Under the pieces are notes generated by a model. It did no database searches. It saw only the letters and a program-made list of their open reading frames with translations, and was not told the DNA's origin. The translations under genes were made by a program, and so were the position numbers. Positions 6,086 to 12,249 of a stretch of DNA of 18,991 bases are shown piece by piece; the stretch's first letter is position 1; each line of letters begins with the position of its first letter. Source of the DNA: Mycoplasma sp. CAG:611 (lineage in GTDB: Bacteria > Bacillota_I > Bacilli_A > RF39 > UBA660); the NCBI GenBank assembly GCA_000434175.1, contig HF999750.1, positions 1 through 18,991 of the forward strand, read 5' to 3'.

Positions 6086-6459
6086 ATAATCAACTCCATA
6101 AGTATCCCATCACTATTATTATAGTAATTTTTTCTTATTGCTTTTTTTATAAACCCACATTTTTCATATAACTTAATTGCATAAATATTATTTTCATCAA
6201 CTTCTAAAGTTATATTATAAATATTATTATTTCTTGCAAAATCAATTAAATATTTTAACATAAAAGTTCCTATTTTTCTATTTCTATATTCATTTTTAAC
6301 AAAAATGTTAACAAGTTCTATCTTTTCATATATTATATCAATACAAAAATAACCTAAAATATCTTCTTCTTCATAACAAAAATATTTTCTAAAAGGACTA
6401 TCTATTTCATCTATATTAAATATATTAATTACTTTTTCTTTAGCTATTTCTTTTATCAT
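6082..6459 (-). CDS. rimI: GNAT N-acetyltransferase RimI (ribosomal protein bS18 acetyltransferase type)
   Basis: A GNAT-fold acetyl-CoA-dependent enzyme of 125 aa; the RimI family is usually ~145-150 aa, so this one is compact at the N-terminus. The acetyl-CoA site is 'VKNEYRNRKIGTFMLKYLI' (R/Q-x-x-G-x motif, about residues 54-72). RimI-type features follow: LEVDENNIYAIKLYEKCGF and then RKNYYNNSDGILME at the C-terminus, the typical 'YY....DA..M' ending. In bacteria RimI acetylates the N-terminus of bS18 and sits between tsaB and tsaD in many Firmicutes, as here. It overlaps both neighbours by 4 bp. Substrate identity is inferred from family and context; this genome could use it on other proteins. 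Confidence 0.9.
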   Translation of the reverse strand: MIKEIAKEKVINIFNIDEIDSPFRKYFCYEEEDILGYFCIDIIYEKIELVNIFVKNEYRNRKIGTFMLKYLIDFARNNNIYNITLEVDENNIYAIKLYEKCGFIKKAIRKNYYNNSDGILMELII

Positions 6460-7079
6460 TTATTTAAATTTTCCTCTGCTTCAGTTTGTTTTAAATAATT
6501 AGGTACAAAAGTATGAATATTAACTTTATCATCTTTTAAATACTTAAATAAATTATTTAAATCAGGTTCATAAATTTTCACATCAAATCCATCAATATTA
6601 GTTGTTGCAACATATGTTATTGTGCCATTTAATTTATTTACTTCATTAAGTAATTTATCTTTAGAAATATATTTTTCTTCCATAACAACATTATAAGACT
6701 TATCATATATTGCAGTAAAAACATAATTTCTTCTTGCGTCAATTAAAGGAATTATATAATCACTATTAGTTATACTACTGGCCATAGCAAATAAACTAGA
6801 CACTTTATATAAATCTTTATTTAAACCCCAAGCAAATGTTTTAGCTATTGTTACTCCAATTCTAAGTCCTGTAAAAGAACCCGGACCATTAACACAATAA
6901 ATATTATCTATATCATTAGGTTTTAAATTTAAACTATCAAGTAATTCTTTTATTTCATTTAAAGCATACTTAGATAAATCTTTTTCAAAATGAATATATT
7001 TTTCTTTTAATAATTCTTTATCCTTTAAAACACCAACATTTAAATTGCTAGATGAAGTATCTAAAAAAAGACTTATCAT
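6456..7079 (-). CDS. tsaB: t6A complex subunit TsaB (YeaZ)
   Basis: A non-catalytic ASKHA-fold paralogue of TsaD that scaffolds the TsaB-TsaD heterodimer and binds TsaE. The N-terminal FLDTSSSNLNVGVL (5-18) corresponds to the TsaD phosphate loop but lacks catalytic features. NGPGSFTGLRIGV at 64-76 is the strongest family signature, and 'ARRNYVFTAIY' follows. At 207 aa it is slightly short, with a reduced C-terminal part. The ATG overlaps the tsaE TGA (ATGA) and its own TGA overlaps the rimI ATG, so it is fully embedded in the operon. Confidence 0.95.
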   Translation of the reverse strand: MISLFLDTSSSNLNVGVLKDKELLKEKYIHFEKDLSKYALNEIKELLDSLNLKPNDIDNIYCVNGPGSFTGLRIGVTIAKTFAWGLNKDLYKVSSLFAMASSITNSDYIIPLIDARRNYVFTAIYDKSYNVVMEEKYISKDKLLNEVNKLNGTITYVATTNIDGFDVKIYEPDLNNLFKYLKDDKVNIHTFVPNYLKQTEAEENLNK

Positions 7080-7528
7080 AATACTGCCTCACATAAATCT
7101 TCATATATTTTTCCAATTGGCTTAATTATAAATAATCTTTTTTCTTCATCTATTATTTTAATATTTATTTCTAATCTTTCATCAGGAAGTTCATCTTTTA
7201 TTAAAGATGCCCATTCAATTATTGAAACACCTTTTTTAACAAAGTATTCACTAAAATTAATGTCAAAGCCTCCCTCATCAATACGATAAACATCCATATG
7301 AAAAAAAGGAAGTTCTCCTGAATAATATTCTTTTACAATATTAAAAGTTGGGGATGTAACCTGTTCTTCTATTCCTAAAGCATTAGCAAAACCTTTGGCA
7401 AATACGGTTTTACCACTACCTAAATCCCCATTTAAACAAATGACCATATTTGGAAACTTTTCTGATTCAAAATTTTCTGCTAATTCAATTGTTTCACTTT
7501 CATCGTGAATTGTTATTTTATATTCCAT
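7076..7528 (-). CDS. tsaE: t6A biosynthesis ATPase TsaE (YjeE)
   Basis: A P-loop ATPase that drives turnover of the TsaB-TsaD complex. From the ATG at 7528 (150 aa), the Walker A is GDLGSGKT at 34-41, the switch region is TSPTFNIVKEY (58-68), HMDVYR is at 77-82 and the family's IIEWASLI block is near 103-110. A longer in-frame start (TTG at 7540) exists, but GGTGAT sits at proper spacing for the ATG, so I start there. It is first in the tsaE-tsaB-rimI-tsaD operon. A separate promoter precedes it, and tRNA-Arg(CCT) lies 97 bp upstream on the same strand. Confidence 0.95.
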   Translation of the reverse strand: MEYKITIHDESETIELAENFESEKFPNMVICLNGDLGSGKTVFAKGFANALGIEEQVTSPTFNIVKEYYSGELPFFHMDVYRIDEGGFDINFSEYFVKKGVSIIEWASLIKDELPDERLEINIKIIDEEKRLFIIKPIGKIYEDLCEAVL

Positions 7529-7544
7529 TTCTATCACCAAAATT

Positions 7545-7574
7545 ATTGTAGCATATTAAAATAATCTTATTCAA
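7545..7574 (-). promoter_or_regulatory. Promoter of the tsaE-tsaB-rimI-tsaD operon
   Basis: Minus-strand TTGAAT (7569-7574), 18-bp spacer, extended -10 TGCTACAAT (-10 hexamer 7545-7550). The leader would be ~10 nt, with the ribosome binding site at its start. Confidence 0.5.
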
Positions 7575-7624
7575 TAGATTTTCTTAATCTTTACAATTTT
7601 TCTTTCTAATTTTTTAATAAAAAA

Positions 7625-7701
7625 TGGCGTCCCCGAGAAGATTTGAACTTCCGACCTATTGCTTAGGAGGCAATTGCTCTATCCAGCTGAGCTACGGGGA
7701 C
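7625..7701 (-). tRNA. tRNA-Arg(CCT)
   Basis: Acceptor GTCCCCG/CGGGGAC with G and encoded CCA. D arm GCTC/GAGC, anticodon stem ATTGC/GCAAT with loop CTCCTAA, T arm GGAAG/CTTCT. It reads AGG. U36-A37 marks it as an expected t6A substrate. It lies between ftsZ and the tsa operon. Confidence 0.95.
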
Positions 7702-7715
7702 ACACATACAAACAA

Positions 7716-7744
7716 ATTATATATTAAAAGCATAAAAAAAGCAA
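7716..7744 (-). promoter_or_regulatory. Promoter of tRNA-Arg(CCT), overlapping the ftsZ terminator
   Basis: Minus-strand TATAAT (7716-7721) with TTGCTT at 17 bp spacing (7739-7744). The -35 is formed by the 3' arm of the ftsZ terminator stem. The start would be ~8 bp before the tRNA. Confidence 0.5.
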
Positions 7745-7756
7745 CTTGCGTTGCTT
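7734..7756 (-). terminator. Intrinsic terminator of ftsZ
   Basis: A 7-bp stem AAGCAAC/GTTGCTT with loop (7739-7756) followed on the minus strand by a T-run of seven. The upstream arm begins inside the ftsZ stop codon (7755-7757). Confidence 0.8.
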
Positions 7757-8843
7757 AAAAGTTTTTATTTTGTAAAAATCTTGGTATATCTATTTCAGTT
7801 GGTTCAAAACTAGATGAACCATTATCATCATCATCATCTTCATAACTTACTTCTGGAGTTCTACGAGTAGTACTCATTTGATCGTACATTACTTTTTGAT
7901 TTGCTTTTTTATCAAAACCTGTAGCGATTATTGTAACAATAACTTCATCATTTAAGTTTTCATTAATAACTGAACCAAAGATAATATTTATATCAGTATT
8001 TGATGCTGCTCTTACAACTTCTGCTGCTTGTTCTGCTTCAAATAAAGTAAGATTAGAACCACCAGTAATATTTACAATTGCATCTGTTGCTCCATGAATT
8101 GATGTTTCAAGAAGTGGAGATGATACTGCTTGTTTAGCAGCGTCCATTGCTCTATCTTCTCCCATACCAATTCCTATTCCTATAATTGCACTACCTGATT
8201 TTTCCATAACTGCACGAACATCGGCAAAGTCAAGGTTTACAAGTCCTACTACTGCAATTAAATCTGAAATTGATTGTACTCCACGAAGTAATACATTATC
8301 AACTTCTTTAAAGGCATCTAACATTGATGTTGATTTATCAATGATTTCTCTTAATCTATCATTTGGTATAACGATAATTGTATCAACATGTTTTTTAAGT
8401 TCTTCAATACCACCAATGGCATTATCCATTCTTCTTTTTCCTTCAAATGAGAATGGACGAGTAACTATCGCTACTGTTAAAGCTCCTAAATTTTGAGCTA
8501 TTTCTGCAACAACTGGAGCAGCTCCAGTACCAGTTCCTCCACCCATACCACATGTTATAAATACCATGTCGGCACCTTTTAATACTTCTTCTATTTCTTT
8601 TTTTTCTTTTACTGCAAATTCTCTTGCATATTCAGGTTTAGCACCAGCTCCAAGCCCAGGTCCTAACTGAATTTTCTTTTCTGCTTTTGAAACTGCAAGA
8701 GCTTGTCCATCTGTATTTATTGCAATAAACTCAACTCCACGAACTCCTGCATCTATCATACGGTTTATGGCATTACCTCCGCCTCCACCAACGCCAACTA
8801 CTTTTATTTTGGCTAATTGATCCATCATAGCTAAATCAAACAT
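7755..8843 (-). CDS. ftsZ: Cell division protein FtsZ
   Basis: Tubulin-like GTPase that polymerises into the Z-ring at mid-cell. The N-terminal GTPase domain has VGVGGGGGNAINRM (16-29) and the tubulin signature GGGTGTG at 101-107. The synergy (T7) loop NLDFADVRAVM carries the catalytic aspartates for GTP hydrolysis of the neighbouring subunit. The linker is short and acidic (SYEDDDDDNGSSS), and the C-terminal peptide EIDIPRFLQ (350-358) is the docking site for FtsA and other partners. At 362 aa it is normal for Firmicutes. AGGAGATGATGAT precedes the ATG. It lies 11 bp downstream of ftsA on the same strand, forming an ftsA-ftsZ operon closed by its own terminator. Composition is less AT-rich than its neighbours, as expected for a highly expressed gene. 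Confidence 0.98.
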   Translation of the reverse strand: MFDLAMMDQLAKIKVVGVGGGGGNAINRMIDAGVRGVEFIAINTDGQALAVSKAEKKIQLGPGLGAGAKPEYAREFAVKEKKEIEEVLKGADMVFITCGMGGGTGTGAAPVVAEIAQNLGALTVAIVTRPFSFEGKRRMDNAIGGIEELKKHVDTIIVIPNDRLREIIDKSTSMLDAFKEVDNVLLRGVQSISDLIAVVGLVNLDFADVRAVMEKSGSAIIGIGIGMGEDRAMDAAKQAVSSPLLETSIHGATDAIVNITGGSNLTLFEAEQAAEVVRAASNTDINIIFGSVINENLNDEVIVTIIATGFDKKANQKVMYDQMSTTRRTPEVSYEDDDDDNGSSSFEPTEIDIPRFLQNKNF

Positions 8844-8854
8844 ATCATCATCTC

Positions 8855-10090
8855 CTAATCAAAAATCTTATCAAATACTTTGCCAAGCACACCAGTTGCC
8901 CCTATTTTCTTTCTTGTAGACATAATTTCTTCTATTTTTTCATCACCATACATAGTGTATTTTTTTTCTCTTAAATCTAATTTTTCTACAAAATATTTAA
9001 TTACGCCATAGCTACATGCGTATTTATTATTTCTTATTCCTATTATTCCTAAATTCATAACAGTAGCATTTCTTACAAAAAGTTCTTCTACAATTGTATT
9101 AAAACCTTGCATCGTAGTAATACCACCTGTAATTATTATATAACCAATTTCTCTTTTTGTTAAGTTATTTATTTCATTTTTAATACTTTTTAACATTTCA
9201 ACAGCTTTTTTTTCTAAATTTTCTGCCAATCTATATTGATTAATAATAACTTCTTGATTAATTCTATTAACACATTTATAGTTTTCATCTACATCAGCAT
9301 ATTTCCTATTAACAACAGCAAATTCTTCTTTTATTTTTCTACTATCTGCATCTTTTGTTTTATAATTAAATGCTATTTCATCATCTAAAACATTACCTCC
9401 AAAAGGTAAAATACTTTCTTTTATCATAACTCCCTTATTTAAAATAGCAACATTTGTTTTTTCTTCTCCAATATCAACCATTGCCACAACTTTACTATCT
9501 AATTCAGGTGTTTTAATTGCATAATAATTTCCAATTGATGAAAAACATATATCTATTACTTCAATACCTAAATTTTCTAAAATATTTACAACAGAATAAA
9601 CATTTTTTTTAGGTACACTACTAATAACTACTCTTGAACTTATTTCTTTAGCTTTAAGTCCTAATGCATCTTTAACTTTTGTTTTATTATCTAATTTGTA
9701 TTCAATTGGATTTGTTGTAACTATTTCTGTTTCATTAGTTATTTTAGATTTTATTGCATTTCCTATTGAATTAAAAATTGCTTTTCCATCAACTGTTCCA
9801 TCTTCTGTTGTTACTTTAGATTTTCCTGTTACAATATCAAAAGATATATTTTGTGATGGAATAACCGCGATTACTTTATCTATTTTAGTTCCTAATTTAT
9901 TTTCTGCTAATCTCACACACTTTTTTATAGAATTAGTTATTCCCACTAAATTTACAATTAAACCTTGTCTTACTCCACTTGTTTTAACTGAAGTAGAACA
10001 TAAAATATTATACTTACCATTATAAAGTTCAGCAGTAACTAATTTAACTTCATCAGTTCCTATATCAATACTGTTAAATATTTTCCTCAT
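8855..10090 (-). CDS. ftsA: Cell division protein FtsA
   Basis: Actin-like ATPase that tethers FtsZ polymers to the membrane. The N-terminal 'SIDIGTDEVKLVTAE' is the phosphate-1 region of the actin fold. 'SVKTSGVRQGLIVN' and the SHS2 (1C) segment follow, then MVDIGEEKTNVAIL (phosphate 2) and YIIITGGITTMQG (adenosine motif). The last ~12 residues, GVLGKVFDKIFD, form an amphipathic helix like the usual FtsA membrane anchor. An upstream in-frame TTG at 10108 is possible, but AAGAGGT sits at correct spacing for the ATG at 10090, giving 411 aa, normal for the family. It precedes ftsZ by 11 bp. The sequence is well diverged from model FtsA proteins, but context and motifs agree. Confidence 0.95.
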   Translation of the reverse strand: MRKIFNSIDIGTDEVKLVTAELYNGKYNILCSTSVKTSGVRQGLIVNLVGITNSIKKCVRLAENKLGTKIDKVIAVIPSQNISFDIVTGKSKVTTEDGTVDGKAIFNSIGNAIKSKITNETEIVTTNPIEYKLDNKTKVKDALGLKAKEISSRVVISSVPKKNVYSVVNILENLGIEVIDICFSSIGNYYAIKTPELDSKVVAMVDIGEEKTNVAILNKGVMIKESILPFGGNVLDDEIAFNYKTKDADSRKIKEEFAVVNRKYADVDENYKCVNRINQEVIINQYRLAENLEKKAVEMLKSIKNEINNLTKREIGYIIITGGITTMQGFNTIVEELFVRNATVMNLGIIGIRNNKYACSYGVIKYFVEKLDLREKKYTMYGDEKIEEIMSTRKKIGATGVLGKVFDKIFD

Positions 10091-10119
10091 AATAATACCT
10101 CTTATCAATTCTTAACTAA

Positions 10120-10148
10120 ATTATACAATAATATAATATAAAAAACAA
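10120..10148 (-). promoter_or_regulatory. Promoter of ftsA-ftsZ
   Basis: Minus-strand TTGTTT (10143-10148), 17-bp spacer, TATAAT (10120-10125), about 23 bp ahead of the ribosome binding site. The -35 lies just past the T-run of the preceding terminator, so division genes are insulated from the cadherin-like gene. Confidence 0.55.
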
Positions 10149-10193
10149 GAAAAAAATATAGACACTTAAATTTAAGTATCTATGTTTTTTTTT
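10149..10193 (-). terminator. Terminator after the cadherin-like protein gene
   Basis: A 13-bp inverted repeat (10158-10183, one C/A mismatch; arms ATAGA-C-ACTTAAA and TTTAAGT-A-TCTAT) flanked by A-runs on one side and T-runs on the other. It begins a few bases after the stop at 10192 and would work in both directions. Confidence 0.7.
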
Positions 10194-11904
10194 ACTTATC
10201 CTTTACAATTAAAGTATCATCAAGTGATTTATATTTTACTTTAAATTTCTTTGGTTCTTCCTTTTTATCATTAAGAACTAATTTTTTTTCTTTAACAACT
10301 TCTTCATTAACAGGATTAACCTCTTTTTTATTTGATTTTACTTTTTTTATTGTCATAATCACTCCAAGTATAAGTAATACTCCTATTACTGGAATAATTA
10401 ATATTAAATAGTTAAAATCTTTGCTTTTTATTATATTTAAATTATATATTCTAGTAGAACCATCTTCAGCTGTTACAATAATTTTAACAACACTATTATT
10501 TTTTAAATTATTATTTCCTTCAATTTTAACAAAGGCTTTTTCATCTTCTAAATCATATTTTAAATCTAAAGTTTCTTCATTTGTTAAAGTAATATCATAA
10601 TTTAACTTATCTTTAACAAACGCTATTGAATGGTTTTTTATTGAAAGATTAGCTAAATAATTATTATTTGATAAAACAATTCCTTCTTCTAATCTATTAA
10701 CTATAATTTTATATATTCTTTCTGATTTATTCTCTGCTAAAACCTTAATTAAATAAATGTTTTCTCCTACTTTTAATTCTTTATTTCCTACCACTTCCAC
10801 ATTTGATGTTTTTTCATCTGCTATTGCAGATATTAAAAATTCTTTTGTATTATAATCAACATTTACTTTATATTCAAAAATATTTTTATCAAAATTTATT
10901 CTACCTTTACTTAAACTAATACTTCTTAAATAGTTATTTGCAGCTTTATCATTTCGATTAACTTTAATTGTATATGTTTTTATATTCCCTTTTTCTGCTT
11001 GAGTTTGAATTAAAATAATATTTTCTCCAAGTTTCAAATCTATTGTTCTTGGACCATATCCTGAAACAAATTCTGCTTTTTTATCTTCTAAAGTTGGTGT
11101 TACAGTTAATGATTCAACATTATTTGGCACTTCAAGTGTATAATTTAAAACATCTTTAGAAAACTTTGGAGATAATTCTCCAAAAGAAACAACTATATTT
11201 GATAAATTATCATTTGTGCTTCTGTTATCTTGTCTTGTAACTTTTAAAGTATATGTTTTTTTTTCATTATTTTCTGCTATGACAACAATATTTATTGATT
11301 GTTCACCATAATTAAGTGAAACTTTTCTTGGACCAAGATTTTGCTCATATCTTGCATTAGTATCATCTAATTCTGCTTTAATATCTATTGAATCTTTATT
11401 GGTTTTAAGTACATATTCTTCTACATTTTTATCAAATTTAATATTTTCTCCAATTACATTTAAACTTTTTAATTTATTATTATCTGAAATAACATGAATT
11501 TCTTTTATTGAAACTGTTTGTCCTAAATCACCACCACTTAGTTTTATTTGTTTATCACCATATGAAGTGGTAGTTTTAAACTTTAAAGTAGCAATTTCTG
11601 TTTTATTTGTAATACCTTCATTTCCTGTAGATGTTTGCATTTTCATATCAATTCTGTTGTTTGTTGATGAATTAATCCATGATGATTGAATTCCAAATAG
11701 TGTTATATCATTTGGATATGTAATATCAGCTTTAAAGCTAGATATTAAACTTCCTTCAGGATTTACAAATAATTTACATATAACATCACTATTTATATGA
11801 AAATTTGTATTTGATCCACAGTCTAAATCTGCTGTTAATGCTTTAATATTTAATGGTAAAAGTAAAATTAACCCCATAATAATTGTAATTTTTTTTAATT
11901 TCAT
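10192..11904 (-). CDS. Secreted, membrane-anchored protein with four cadherin-like beta-sandwich repeats
   Basis: A 570-aa cell-surface protein. Residues 1-22 are a signal peptide (KLKK, hydrophobic core, cleavage near IKA). Residues ~25-140 form a beta-rich domain resembling cohesin-like or invasin-like folds. Four repeats of ~80 residues follow at about 145-224, 234-317, 325-404 and 417-493. Each starts L(K/S/R/A)xL/I, contains 'F.K....Y...V', and ends with ENxExxxYxIxVxR; these match the cadherin-like beta-sandwich family (PF12733). Residues 498-519 are a transmembrane helix, followed by a ~50-residue lysine-rich cytoplasmic tail. GAGGT lies 6 bp before the ATG at 11904; the longer open frame to 11949 lacks a ribosome site and would bury the signal peptide. 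Function is unknown: adhesion, envelope structure or a division-linked role are possible. It has its own promoter and terminator, directly upstream of ftsA. Confidence 0.88.
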   Translation of the reverse strand: MKLKKITIIMGLILLLPLNIKALTADLDCGSNTNFHINSDVICKLFVNPEGSLISSFKADITYPNDITLFGIQSSWINSSTNNRIDMKMQTSTGNEGITNKTEIATLKFKTTTSYGDKQIKLSGGDLGQTVSIKEIHVISDNNKLKSLNVIGENIKFDKNVEEYVLKTNKDSIDIKAELDDTNARYEQNLGPRKVSLNYGEQSINIVVIAENNEKKTYTLKVTRQDNRSTNDNLSNIVVSFGELSPKFSKDVLNYTLEVPNNVESLTVTPTLEDKKAEFVSGYGPRTIDLKLGENIILIQTQAEKGNIKTYTIKVNRNDKAANNYLRSISLSKGRINFDKNIFEYKVNVDYNTKEFLISAIADEKTSNVEVVGNKELKVGENIYLIKVLAENKSERIYKIIVNRLEEGIVLSNNNYLANLSIKNHSIAFVKDKLNYDITLTNEETLDLKYDLEDEKAFVKIEGNNNLKNNSVVKIIVTAEDGSTRIYNLNIIKSKDFNYLILIIPVIGVLLILGVIMTIKKVKSNKKEVNPVNEEVVKEKKLVLNDKKEEPKKFKVKYKSLDDTLIVKDK

Positions 11905-11939
11905 AAAAACCTCATTTTTTCTATCTATATTATACATAT

Positions 11940-11968
11940 ATAATATCATTTTAGTATAAAAAGTTCAA
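11940..11968 (-). promoter_or_regulatory. Promoter of the cadherin-like protein gene
   Basis: Minus-strand TTGAAC (11963-11968), 17-bp spacer, TATTAT (11940-11945). A second TATAAT lies further downstream at about 11931-11936. Confidence 0.5.
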
Positions 11969-12004
11969 TATTTTTTAAAAAATTAAAAAATATGTAAAAA
12001 TAAG

Positions 12005-12033
12005 TTGACTTTCATAGTCTTTTCGATTATTAT
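12005..12033 (+). promoter_or_regulatory. Promoter of the structured RNA
   Basis: TTGACT (12005-12010), 17-bp spacer, TATTAT (12028-12033), with a start predicted near 12039-12041, right before the first hairpin. The DNA around it is less AT-rich than its flanks. Confidence 0.55.
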
Positions 12034-12038
12034 AGTAA

Positions 12039-12160
12039 GCACCAATTGAACTTATAGGCATAAATGTTATAAGTTAAATTGGCTGCTAGTATCACACTAG
12101 CCAACCCCTTTTTATTCTTTTTATTGAAGTCAGCCTTTCAGGGGGTCTGACTTCTTTTTT
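12039..12160 (+). ncRNA. Structured ~120-nt RNA: free-standing sRNA or attenuator leader
   Basis: In a 345-bp gap without a gene, a promoter is followed by three stems. P1 (12042-12082) pairs CCAATT-AACTTATA with TATAAGTT-AATTGG, 14 bp with one G/A mismatch and an 11-nt loop. P2 (12085-12101) is GCTAGT/ACTAGC. P3 (12126-12154) is the terminator stem GAAGTCAG/CTGACTTC followed by T6. Two long-range pairings compete with P3 or join it: GGCTG (12081-12085) with CAGCC (12131-12135), and CCCCT (12105-12109) with AGGGG (12140-12144) in the terminator loop, a possible pseudoknot. That is the architecture of a regulated terminator or riboswitch. The next gene (12250) also has its own possible promoter, so an independent small RNA is equally possible. 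No known riboswitch core was recognised. Confidence 0.6.
12126..12160 (+). terminator. Intrinsic terminator ending the structured RNA
   Basis: An 8-bp GC-containing stem GAAGTCAG/CTGACTTC, loop containing CAGGGGGT, followed by TTTTTT. It is the strongest plus-strand terminator in the window and lies ~90 bp before the gene at 12250. Confidence 0.8.
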
Positions 12161-12179
12161 GTTAAAAAAATGTAAATCT

Positions 12180-12231
12180 TTGTCTAAAATATATAATTTC
12201 TTTTTAAAATAATATATAATATATATATAAT
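12180..12231 (+). promoter_or_regulatory. AT-rich promoter region of the DapB-like dehydrogenase gene
   Basis: TATAAT occurs at 12215-12220 and 12226-12231 in an alternating AT tract. TTGTCT (12180-12185) is the only -35-like hexamer and its spacing fits neither well. AAAGGAG follows at 12235-12241. Confidence 0.35.
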
Positions 12232-12249
12232 AAGAAAGGAGTTTTATGT

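Noticed and set aside
9696..10025. A plus-strand open frame inside ftsA
   Set aside because: Shadow of ftsA codons with no start signal. The same applies to the frames at 12592-12789, 12960-13316, 17648-17899 and 18519-18707.
10800..11500. DNA-level tandem repeats in the cadherin-like gene
   Set aside because: The repeats are clear at protein level, but the nucleotide sequences have diverged, so I see no recent tandem duplication or slippage array.
10192..11949. Longer start for the cadherin-like protein at 11949
   Set aside because: It would place 15 residues before the signal peptide and lacks a ribosome binding site, whereas GAGGT fits the ATG at 11904.
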